Shown here piece after piece: positions 49,351 to 60,077 of a stretch of DNA of 64,000 nucleotides (positions are counted from its first letter, which is position 1; each line of letters begins with the position of its first letter). The stretch comes from Zhengitettix transpicula (Eukaryota; Arthropoda; Insecta; Orthoptera; Tetrigidae): assembly GCA_037074705.1 (NCBI GenBank), contig CM073593.1, positions 63,715,501 to 63,779,500 on the forward strand. Direction: 5' to 3'. Below the pieces are notes generated by a model. It ran no database searches. It was not told the origin of the DNA and saw nothing but the letters and a program-made list of their open reading frames with translations. Position numbers and translations under genes: made by a program.

Positions 49351-49964
49351 TCTATCTATATAATAAAAAGTGATGTATATTTGTATGTATGTATGTATGT
49401 ATGTATTTACGTTGTTCTTTATACAAATTTAAAAGCGTGGACAGATTGCAACAAAAATTGTAACACATATTCTTCAAAACACCAGAAACGGTACTGTGAG
49501 GGTGAGAAACGCCTAGCATACATGTGGAAAGAATTATAATTAAAAACCGTGATCATAAAATATTAAATTACTGCGCGCCAAGAGACAATGACGTCACGCG
49601 AGAGAAAGACGTTACTACGCAACGAGCGAAGGAAATATTTCCTTTATTAGGAATGAAATAAAGCAGAAATATTTTCTTTAAATAAAAAGTATAATTTTAT
49701 ACAGCAATACTCCATCGAATGGTAATAAAGAAAAATACGAATTACTTTACCATCCTTGCGTAAAATGTAAGTTAAGTTTCGCGCTATATTAGTTGTGAGT
49801 CTAGCTAACAATTTCATCAATGTAATATTTCGTAATGTATGAAGACTGAGTGACAATTGACAATTATATCCTGAAATACTCAAGGAATATATTTAAGTAT
49901 TCAATTAAATACTTTTTCGAGTTTTTATAAATAAGTACACGAGCAACGCCGGGCACCCATCTAG
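49351..49964 (+). mobile_element. Non-autonomous Helitron, copy 2 (about 614 bp)
   Basis: It starts TCTATCTATATAATAAAA and ends GCCGGGCACCCATCTAG, with A before and T after. The start could be 49351 or 49355, since both are TC after A. It aligns with copy 1 at 245-996 and lacks that copy's extra ~138 bp. A (GTAT)6 run lies near the 5' end. There is no coding capacity; the 78-codon minus frame inside is a shadow. Confidence 0.8.
49383..49406. repeat. (GTAT)6 microsatellite within the Helitron
   Basis: Six tandem GTAT units. Copy 1 has the shorter TTTGTATGTAT at the equivalent place. Confidence 0.9.
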
Positions 49965-51002
49965 TAAGTAATAAATACGCTGTTATATTCAATCATAAAT
50001 GACTTATTTTATTTTATTGACGTAAAAGATTCTCATCCATAATTGACTATTGAAGCAAGATTGTTTGTACAGTTTCGTAATTTGCGGTGATTACAAAGCT
50101 ATAATCGCCATGGAGTCACAGATAACACGGTGACGCCCATGTTTAAACAACACCATTTCATTTTCGATTCTGAAAATTCAATAATCTCACAAATAGTTGA
50201 TATTCGACCAAAACTGGACATGTTGTCAGAGCAATGTGATTATATTCGTCTTTATTTTGACGCAGCGTAAAACGACGGTAATTTCGGCACCGCAGAATCG
50301 AAACTCTGATTCACTTTGCTCTTGCATATTAAGGGCCTCTAGAGCAAGTTAAATCGAGCGAGAGCGGAAATAGCGTGGAACGAAGGTTCTCTATCACGGC
50401 CAACGTCAATGTTTGGTGTTTTTTGTAACAACAAAGTTCTCGTGGGCTGAATGTAGTTTGATTATCTGTCTGTCAACTACCACACCAAACGTAGATTCGC
50501 GTTTCATTCGCGAGTAGCATTTGACTACCTGAAAAAAAACATTAATACTAAACTCTTTCTGTTTCAGTTTTGAAGTCATAAAATTAAATACATAAAAATT
50601 GAAATAACATACTTAGATTGACACGCTTTTATATTTAAATTGAAAAAACCAAAGCTGGATAACAAGGTAAGACTGGAAGATAATAATTTTATATTTCTTA
50701 ACCTACACACTCTCGAAACTGCGGTGAATTATTAACCAGAAAATAATCTATTTTATAAACAACATTTCACATTTGTGTAAAACAGTCTTTGAAAAACATG
50801 CAAAGAAATATTTGAATAATCTGAACTCCATGAAGGAACAATTTATTGTTTCTAGTATGGCAAAACTATACAAAATGTACAAAAAAACTTATTTTTTAAC
50901 TTACCATGTTTAACTTAATATCAATTTATATAATTTGTTCAATTTAAGTATTGATGCTACAAAATGTCTTCATTCCTTATATTTTATTTACATAATATAT
51001 AA
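49965..51002. other. Spacer, GC-raised at 50090-50530
   Basis: The block 50090-50530 is non-repetitive and less AT-rich with no open frame of note. The rest is AT-rich. Confidence 0.4.
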
Positions 51003-51500
51003 TTTTTTTTGGGTGTAGACAGGCTATGTATAGGGTAATCCACATAGTGGCAACTCCCCTCATATAGCATAGGAAAGGGATTTGAAAGGGGGGATGTGGA
51101 AGGGTAGAGGAAGGTAGCTAAGAGTTAACTAGGGCCCCCGGGCTATATTTTAAGGATCCTACCCTGCATTCGCCTAAAGAAATGCAGGACAAACCCTAGA
51201 AAAACCTGCAATAGGTAGGTCGCGCATTGGGTACTTGTCCCACGCCCTTCCGATAGCGGGAGAGGAGTTTGCTGTGGGGACGCAGCATTCCCTTCTCCGT
51301 GCCTCGACCAGTTTAGGAGGCAGCTGGCCGACTATTCCAATGGGAATAGCGGACAAATATTTCCGTATGCCCAAGGTCTGAGACCCCGGAACATACACCT
51401 CTGAAAACAGGCCGAGGTGCCTCGGCTTGTGGGAACATTAATTCAAAAACGGAGAGGAAAAGGCATCCCCAAAGGTAGCCCCTTAGTATCTCTCCTACAA
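51003..51500 (-). mobile_element. Retroposed element, family R1 copy 2
   Basis: It has the same body as copy 1. On the minus strand it ends CTACACCC followed by a short A run (T run at 51003-51010). I could not find a clear target duplication. A 74-codon minus frame at 51174-51398 parallels that of copy 1, beginning MYVPGSQTLGIR and ending at the same stop. Confidence 0.85.
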
Positions 51501-52370
51501 GGTTAATAAATGATTCTATAAGTTTATTTTTTTAAGGATTAAACAACAAAAGGTTTCGTATTTTGTATTAATAATTATGAATATTTCTGTATTTAAGAGA
51601 TTTATCATTAAATTTGGTGTAAAAGCCTTGGAAAACAAATGTGAACCCAATTAAAACTTTTCTGGCCCTTTTCTAACATTTTTAATACATGCGAATATCA
51701 TAAATTCTCACGTATTAATTTACGCATACTACGAATTCAGCAGTGTTTTGAATTTTTAAAATAAAATCCTGGGTCTTCTTAGTAAGCAACTAATTATAAA
51801 TAAGTTGTTTTGTTACTACTTTCAATATTCTGTTGGTTCTAATTTAACCTACTTATTTGGAAATTATGAGTCTTCATTTAAAGATATAAAATACTATACC
51901 ATGTTATGCCTATTATAATTGTCAATGATAATAGACTAAAATAATTATTGAATGTATTTTAATATTTCGTCATTTTTAATTGAATAAAATAAAATTTAAC
52001 GTCAGGTAAATAGAAGTATTATTTTAATAAATACATTTTTCTTATCGGATGGTTTTAACTCTCCACAACAAAATTGTCGCTAGCGACCTTACATGATTAA
52101 ATCATAGTATAATAATTCAACGTTTTCACAAACCTAGTGTAGATACTTTAAATAAATAGATTGTTATTGGTCAAAATATATCTTTTATTTTTTATATTTG
52201 GATTTAGTGTTTCTGTATACTGCTCCACGAATAGCTCATTCGTGATACTGATTTATAAATTTTTGCAAAATAATAAGGAACGTTTCGAAGAATAAAATCT
52301 AGTAAGCGTTTGGGGTCACAATTTCAGAGTAGCACGCGTAAGTTTACAATTTCAGATTTTGTTACCACAG
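51501..52370. other. AT-rich sequence without recognised genes
   Basis: Nothing matched. Confidence 0.45.
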
Positions 52371-52820
52371 CTCATCACGCGACCACTGATTGACGGACAA
52401 TCAGTCAAAGTACAAGCAGCTAATTGAGTGAATTCCAAGCCGTGTAGCTTAATCAAATTTAGCTTCATTTCCAATCACTAGGCTCTTAGCCCTTTACTGG
52501 CTATCCACCTCGCCAGTTATGAATGCAAAATTTTGATATTCTCTGTGCGCTGTTGTAAGGGCTTTTCAAATTCGCGAGGGCAGAGCAACGTAATTTGCGG
52601 GACTGTCATAGGCTGTAAGAGCTGACTGCTGCAATAGCGTCATTAGATATCTGCAATGCAAATGTCTTTTTAGATTGGAGTTGCTTGTGTTCGACAGAAA
52701 ACAGTTCTGCTTTGTGGATTCCCGGGCAAAGAGGAGCAGATTTTACAGCTCAAAAGCGACCCGCAATTTTCGTAGATCGAATAGAAGAGTCGCGTTTACC
52801 TTTGAAGCTATGACCAAAGA
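52371..52820. other. GC-raised non-repetitive island with an octamer
   Basis: It contains ATGCAAAT (52656-52663), the POU-domain octamer, plus GCTAATTGAG (about 52418) and other TAAT cores. No open frame. A candidate regulatory element, unproven. Confidence 0.22.
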
Positions 52821-55320
52821 TTTTAAAGAGAGGAGTCGCAACTAACAAAAGCGGTTTTATCTCTTTTTAACTGTTGCAGCGTATTTTAGTAAAACAAAAT
52901 GCAGGCACCGATTTTTTTTCCCCTTGTTAAGAAAGCCTGCATTTAAACTTGAGACATTTTAAGTAAAACAAAAAGCATACCGCTTCCTGTACAACATTTG
53001 TTTTTAAAATTTTATTGACAGTTATATTTTCTATACGATATTCATTTAAAAGTATATTAACGTAATCAGCTTGTCCTGATATCTCAACAGAAAAAAAAAA
53101 TTTGATCAATGACCAAAGATAAATTAACCTTAAAATCATACATGCATTAGAACCCTTTACTAAGAATAAATATCAACGTCTAAATCAAATAACCGTCGTG
53201 GGGAACGTTTAAAAACATTCACTTCAACATTTTTTTCTGATTCAACTTTGTAGTGACTTTAAAACTAAATCTTTAGAGGGCGTCAGCATTTATTTTCCGA
53301 TTCACAGCTACAGAACGAGTTGGCCAAATTTTAATATCATCACGCGTGTCGCACCTTACTATTTAAAACAAACCTATAAACGGAAACGAAATACGTTACT
53401 GATTTCAACGTAATTTATCATTCAATTTCGAAGAAATTTTAGACTAGGATATAATCTGGTAATACTATATTCATATTTCTTAATTGTGCCAAATACATAA
53501 CCCTGAATTAATACCATAAATTTATCTTAGTATAATAAATTTAAAAACCAAAACAGCAAAAATAAATGTGTGCATAGCAATTCTGAAGGTATTATTTTAA
53601 TGTCCTCTTCGTTAGTACGAAAGGCAAGAACAAATATTACGAATATTTTTACAAGCGTACTAACAATTATTTCAGCTATTTACGAAAATATGACTCATAA
53701 TTCGAGGCAAAAGTTAAATATTCAGTAACGTTATCTTTATTTCCAACGGGGAAACATGTGGGCCATTCTCTACGAATACCGAGAAAACTTTAGTGAGGAC
53801 ATAAAACAAATGGAACGAGATAGCGGAATCGATATGGTGTCTCCACGGATAACCACTAGAACCATTGGGGAAAAACCCAAACGTATACATTATTTCAAAA
53901 GACATAAAAAAACACAGTTAGTATCATTTTCTTACGTATTGACTAAAATATCATAAAAATAGATCATTAAATAATTATTTTACTCAGTTTAAAAATCCAA
54001 CGAACACAAAAAAAACAGCTCAGGCAAAATTTGTTCCATATTCCGTGACAAACGCCTATTCAACTTTATTATTTATTATTATTAGTCTCAATACATTTGT
54101 TTGCCTTTTTTACAGGCAGAAAAACAGCTCACGATCGTGAATAGTTATATTCATTACAAATTAACAATTCTCGTTATATTAATCTTCCGTTTATTCATTA
54201 AAATAGTTGTTCATTTTTTATCACATAAAATAAAAAATATTATATACGTACCGACGTCATATGAACCTCAATATCATTTGAATTTTCTCTCTATAGTTGC
54301 TCTGAATTGAAAAATCTGAATCATTTTTCAAATAAACTGCGATTTATTAATGAGCATAAAACGGTCATAAAAAATGTTAATTAACCAATGTATTACGAGT
54401 TAATATTAACAATGCAGAATCGTAGCAAAAAACGTTTCTGCAATGGGATGAACGACTTCTGTCAGTAAATTTAGTAAAAATCACTCCTAAATAGAAACAA
54501 CTACTTCTTCAAAGAATACGGATAATTGTGAACTGTACGACGTTACACAATTTTTTTTTATTTGTAAAAATATTATTTCCATTCCTGATTTTGTTGACCC
54601 AACTCTCGTTCACTTTCGAAATATGAATTCAATAATAAAATCATGCGCTTCGTTTTCATTTACAAAGTTTAAGCCGAAACCCCCTAACTGACCATTTATA
54701 GTAAAAATTATTATAACAATATCAAACTAGAAATATAAATATGACCAATATGCCTAAAATATAAAAACAGTTGTCTGGATAAATAGTAATTAAGAACGAA
54801 CTAAGGTTTTTCCAAAAAATAAGAATTTTAGTCTGACGCACAAAAGCATTATATATATATATATTACCTCGAATTTAAACAATTTTTTAAAGAGATGACT
54901 ATTCATTACAATTTCTATTTACTTTAAATCTTTTACTTATTTATGTTTTTAACAAATTACCACACTTTTAATAATACTTATTATCTCAGAGCCGCTTACC
55001 GGGCCTTTAATAATTATAGTGATTTGCAATTGTCACCTAAACTTACAAAAGAAAATACAAATTTAATTTACAATAACAAAAAAACTAGAGAAATCTGACA
55101 AATCTAGAGAAACCTGACGGTAAATTATATTTACATGACGATTTACAAAACCATTTCGTTTAGAGTTACTCTGGTACTGTATTGTGCACTCCACAGATAT
55201 TTTTTTTTAAAGAAAATTTTTAATTAACAGGTCATAACACTGATTGCAACATCGTTTCACTTCACAAAATTCCAGCGCCTTCCTAACAACTGATCACAAA
55301 CTTCACGTCGTTTTATTTAT
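52821..55320. other. AT-rich sequence without recognised genes
   Basis: The short frames at 52927, 53714, 53756 and 54101 show no domain. A short (AT)n tract lies at 54849-54865. Confidence 0.45.
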
Positions 55321-55385
55321 TTAGATTGGTTAAACTCCAAAGACAAGCTTCAAAGCATTATCGGTTGCACTCCCAAGCAGACTCG

Positions 55386-55516
55386 TATTACATGACCAAC
55401 GCACACTTTCGCCATGACCCTGGTCAGGCTCAAAAAACACATTCTTCTGACGACGTCGGTCAGGCTCCAAATTACTCTGCCGTGACCACTCCGGTCAGGC
55501 TCCCAAAACACTCTTA
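55386..55516 (+). repeat. Minisatellite, 35-36 bp unit
   Basis: GGTCAGGCTC recurs at 55422, 55458 and 55493 with similar sequence between (CCAAA, ACTCT, CGTGACCACTCC). An eroded fourth unit lies upstream. A 63-codon plus frame (55326-55517) crosses it, but because the unit is 35-36 bp the frame does not repeat cleanly. Not a gene. Confidence 0.75.
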
Positions 55517-55689
55517 ATGTTTCCGCCAAATCGTATTACGTACGCTTTTCCGACAATAAACGCGTAGCAACCTTTACAGTCTCCGAATTCTTGCACCAAA
55601 CAATGCTCTAGCCTCAATAATTAGGTCGACAATAATATTAAAGAAAAATAATTAAATAAAACTTACGTTACACGTTGGTAATCTCCACA

Positions 55690-55713
55690 ATATATATATA
55701 TATAAATATATAT
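55690..55713. repeat. (AT)n microsatellite
   Basis: AT dinucleotide run with one interruption. Confidence 0.85.
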
Positions 55714-56050
55714 GATCTAATGAAATAATTGTTACATAACTATATTAAATCATGTTGATAATGTCAGTATGAATATGGTGTTGTCTGAATAATGTTTTCT
55801 TTTTTGAAAAACGTTTGTGTTAAATGGTTACTGAAAACATCTTACGTATGACAATTATTTAAACAGTATGAAATACTTTTACATTTCGCGGAATATAAAT
55901 ACTTTAAATCAATTCAAAGTATTATATAACTTTTGTAATCCTCGGGTCTAAATTCTCCTTCTCGTTGCGGGATGTTAAGTTTTTAATATGAAGCCATACA
56001 CGCGGGAACTTACTCGCGTGTATGAATAAGAGCAGCAGAAAAAGTGATAC
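55714..56050. other. AT-rich spacer
   Basis: Nothing recognised. Confidence 0.45.
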
Positions 56051-56080
56051 AGAGAGAGAGAGAGAGAAACAGAGAGAGAG
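56051..56080. repeat. (AG)n microsatellite
   Basis: AG dinucleotide run with one AAAC interruption. The Leu/Ser-rich minus frames at 55922-56274 arise from this run. Confidence 0.9.
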
Positions 56081-56743
56081 CGAAGGCAGAGCCACAGCCG
56101 TCTCAAATACGCGTAATCCGTCCGTTTTTTGTTGTTTTTTTGGGTCAACGTCAGCCAAAAATAATGCTCCCAGATTAACTTATCTGCTTTAATGTTTTCG
56201 TTCTCAATAAATCTTTTAGAGCCGGAAACCCTTGAATAACGGATCTGAGAATTAATAGACTTGCTCCAGGTCACTAGAAACTGGATGAATCATGTTGACA
56301 TTCAGTTACGTCTCAACTTAATTCGCGATTAATTAAAATTAATAAACAACGGATAGATCAATATAGATTTAAACTTGATGAATAAAACTCATATTTTATT
56401 TTACTTAGGCTATCAGGTAGTTCAAATAGTTGACTTGTCATTTCTATACCATTAATAAATTTAGCTATGAAATGAAATAATTAAGCTGTTGGTAAAATTG
56501 TTTCTAGAACGCATTACCAAATTATAAACTGAAAAAATAATTTTTCAAGTGAAATATAAGTTTGGTTAAACCTAATAGATAAACACTTCCATCTATAACA
56601 TAATTTTAATTGTCTCAACTTCAGTAATATTTCCATGCCTTGTAGAAATTTAAATGTTCAGATTGTATATTAATTAATTTATACACGTAAATAATTTTTA
56701 CTAGATATTATGATATTATATGTAAAATTTATTAGGCCTTCAC
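56081..56743. other. AT-rich spacer
   Basis: Nothing recognised. Confidence 0.45.
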
Positions 56744-56971
56744 ATTCTGAAACATTTTATGAGATTAAGCACGAAATTAGTGCTGACATCGGAATATAAA
56801 TGCTTAGAGTGATTCAAGAGCAAGAAAAAATTAAATTTTCGATGTATTATAATAGCAATCAATATTAAATTCGTTTCTTATCCAATTGTTTTTTAATTAA
56901 ATTTTTTAAAATGTAAAATAGAATTTAAATCGCCACTTTCATGTTTCACAATACTAAACAAATTTGTCTGG
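56744..56971 (+). repeat. Left arm of a long inverted repeat (228 bp)
   Basis: The reverse complement of 57493-57720 aligns here end to end with roughly one difference in eight or nine bases. Shared blocks include TTAGTGCTGACATCGGAATA, CGATGTATTATAAT, AAAATGTAAAATAGAAT, TCGCCACTTTCATGTTTCAC and AAACAAATTTGTCTGG. Confidence 0.9.
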
Positions 56972-57492
56972 TATCATTTTAATTATTACACAATCGCATA
57001 TTTATATTTTTGAGTGAATAACTAAATTTATTTATTTATTTCTGCAAGTATTCTTCCCCTAAAATCCCCTTAACCAAGGAATTAGTTAATGTAATTTACT
57101 TCTAAATGTTAGCATGCGAAATATTTAATCCTAATACACAATAACTTTGATAAATTCTGAGTATGACGTTTATGTTTCTTGATGTACGTAACATAAATTT
57201 TTATTTTATAATAACGAGAAAATGGCCTGTACAGTTTACTAAATAAATTTATTAATTAGTGGTCAGATTTACGGATAAGGCGTGGTCTAGGTAATACGCA
57301 AAACGTATTAAACGAAACCTTCCGAGTTTTTCGAATGGTGTTCGTGAATTTTAAGGCAATGAGAGAAATTTACATATTTATTGTTTCAGACAAAATTGTA
57401 TTTTAACGGCTAATTGAATTGTAAGACAACGACTTTGCGGTAAACCCAAGGCAAAAAAAAATATTTTTTTCTCTGTATCCTCGAGCTGAAGA
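56972..57492. other. Spacer of the long inverted repeat (about 520 bp)
   Basis: Single-copy in this window and AT-rich, with no open frame. Transcription through it would give a stem with 228-bp arms and a ~520-nt loop. Confidence 0.7.
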
Positions 57493-57720
57493 CCAGACAA
57501 ATTTGTTTAGAATTGTGAAACATGAAAGTGGCGATTTATATTCTATTTTACATTTTAAACAATTTTATTAAAACACAATTGGATAACAAACAAATTTAAT
57601 ATGGATTCCCATTATAATACATCGTAAATTAAATTTTTTCTTACACTTGAATCACACTCAGCATTTTTATTCCGATGTCAGCACTAACTTCGTGCTTAAA
57701 TTAATAAAAGGTTTCACAAT
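57493..57720 (-). repeat. Right arm of the long inverted repeat (228 bp)
   Basis: It has the same length as the left arm and opposite orientation. The divergence is mostly substitutions. Confidence 0.9.
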
Positions 57721-58638
57721 TACTAAATTCTCTACTATTCAGGAATATGATATAAAATGATTTTCTTTTATGTCTCGTCTATTTACTTTATTCACTATTT
57801 TTTACAAGATATTTTCAATTTTCAACTCCAGACCGACAAAGATGCGTCACTATAGTGGTCTTCATCGATATACACTTATGTATCCAATAAAACATATTTA
57901 TGTTACGATATTTTAGACTTTCTCTAAACGTAACCGAGCTTTGCATTCTAAGCTTGCGTATCTAGTTTTTATTGGTATTAAGGTTAGAATTGTTTCTTCA
58001 GCATGATATGTTTTAGTTTTTTTACGCAGAATGAATTATTTATCATTTTTACCAGTGTAAAATAAACAGCTTCATTATTAAAATATTGTTATTTGTATGT
58101 TTTTAATTCGCATAGCTTATTTTTATTTACTGCTTTCAGTCAAAATGAAATTTATATCTCATATGCGATTCTGTAAATCAGTGACAACAGCAGCTAAAAT
58201 CAAATAAATATCTATTTAGTACTTTGTACTTATATTTTATAATACCGAGTCATATTTGGAAGACTTCCTCGTATATTCAGAACTCAAATAAATTTCCGTT
58301 CCAATTAAATTATCACCAAAGCTACAGAGCTCTGACTGGTACACCACTATCCAAAGGAAAATTTATAAAGGAGAAGAGAAAGCCCGGGGCTCTCTAGAGG
58401 CCAAATTAGCTTTGAACCACTGTTACAGCTTACGTCACAACTGAAATATAATTACCTGACAAGGGAAGCAAGAAAATTTCTCTTACTTAGGTGTTTTACA
58501 ATACTGACCTGGCTTTTATTCTGTCGGTAGCGTATATCACAATAGGCATTTCCACGTTCCATTTTACATATGGTTACAGTAAAATTCTTCATAAATCGCC
58601 AAAGCTCCTACTCGATTTATCGCATAAATTATGCATAT
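57721..58638. other. AT-rich spacer
   Basis: No gene or repeat recognised. Confidence 0.45.
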
Positions 58639-59545
58639 TGTAGTAATTGGTAATTTAGACATTGTTCTAATTGGAAAGTTGGATTGTAGAGGACCCATTA
58701 TTAGTGTATATAGAGCGGACGCCGCAACAATCCGGCGAGGCAAAGAAAACATTGTTGGGCAGTTGAGAGAGTTTACGCGCTCAAAATCTAAGAGACGAAG
58801 TTTTACAGTTGGGCAGCGGACAGCGAACAGTTCGAAAGCTTTACAGTGGGGCAGTCAGAACGAAAGAATGTGGTCCAGTGACAAACATGCTCTCAAATAT
58901 TGAAAAGTAAAGCAATTTTCAGTCGGGAAGGAGAGAGTGCAACTAATGTTATATTCGGTGGTCGATCGAAAATTCATCATGCTGGCCATAGACAAACCAA
59001 TGAAGGACCTTTTCAACTAAAAATACGAGATCTGAAAATCCAGGTTGGAGTAAAGCATCGAGAACCTACCAAATTGTGTTAGACCAACTAACAAACTACG
59101 CCAATTAGAATTTGTTGACATTTAGAGTCTGTGAGTACGATAATCAGTGATATCCCCACATTTTGTGCACGAAAAACCTAAAATGAGACCTGGGCGGCCG
59201 TAAGTAGAGAAACTTTAAAATAATTTGTAAACTGTGTTTAAAAGACAAAAGTCAGATCGTTCTTTAATTATTTAAATATCGATAAAATGAGATCGTTAAT
59301 TCTTGATAAATTTAAAACTGTTTAAATTCAATCTGTAGTATTATTTCTTCAACAACAAATTTCGTCTATGTTTCAGACGCATTAACTTCCATAAAAGGTA
59401 AATGTAATTTTGATTTATAAATTCAGCCATTTATCAAACCCAGTTTAAGACCCTGAGATCCCAAATATTTTGTGTAAAATATTTTGTGTTTTAACTTTGT
59501 TAATAAATATTGTTTGTAGTTTTTCCCTTAATAATCTTTTTATTT
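58639..59545 (+). mobile_element. LTR-like repeat, family R2 copy C (divergent)
   Basis: It starts TGTAGTAATTGGTAATTTAG, comparable to the start of copies A and B. It ends with ATTTATCAAACCCAGT, GACCCTGAGATC and AATAAATATTGTTTGTAG, in the same order as in A and B. The middle does not align by eye, so this is a relative or subfamily and not a close copy. The 90-codon (58631-58903) and 60-codon (58900-59082) frames inside are not shared with the other copies and look incidental. Confidence 0.5.
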
Positions 59546-59665
59546 AGACACCATTATTGATTCCCATATAAAGAAAGTAATAAATTTGGTGTTCTTTCAT
59601 TTGTTAAATCCATCCATTTGTAATTATAATATATTAATTATTACAATATATCTATACACGTATAT

Positions 59666-60077
59666 CCACATGCCGCGGCGCCTCGGCCTGTTTTGAGAGG
59701 TGTATGTTCCGGGGTCGAAGACCTTTGCCATACGGTATGAGTTGCCCGCTATTCCTATTGGAAAAGTCGGCCAGCTGCCTCCTAAACCGGTCAAGGCACG
59801 GCGAGGGGAAAGCTGCGACCCCACAAAAAACCCCTCTCCCGCCATTAGAACGCGTGGGACAAGTACCAAATGTCCGATCTACCTGATGCAGGTTATTCTA
59901 TGGTTTTCCCTTTTAGGCGAATTGCCAGTCCGATCCTTAAACCATAGTCCGGGGGCCCTAGTTAACCCTTGGCTACCTTGCTTTATCTTTCCACATCCAC
60001 CCTTTCACTCCCTTTCCTATGCTATAAGAAGGGAGTGGCCACTATACGTAGCCTGTCTACACCTTCTTCTTCTTCTA
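59666..60077 (+). mobile_element. Retroposed element, family R1 copy 3 (5'-truncated)
   Basis: This is the only R1 copy in plus orientation. It starts inside the family sequence (CCACATGCC) and ends CTACACC followed by (TTC)n instead of poly(A). The family frame beginning MYVPGS is extended here to 127 codons (59700-60083), running to the element's 3' end, because small deletions change the frame. Truncation at the 5' end is typical of target-primed retroposition. Confidence 0.85.

Noticed and set aside
49647..49883. 78-codon minus frame
   Set aside because: Lies wholly inside the Helitron and is disrupted in the sister copy.
55326..55517. Repeat-containing peptide frame
   Set aside because: It is a read-through of the minisatellite; the unit length is not a constant multiple of three.
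55922..56274. Two overlapping Leu/Ser-rich minus frames as membrane proteins
   Set aside because: The apparent hydrophobic repeats are translations of the (AG)n microsatellite.
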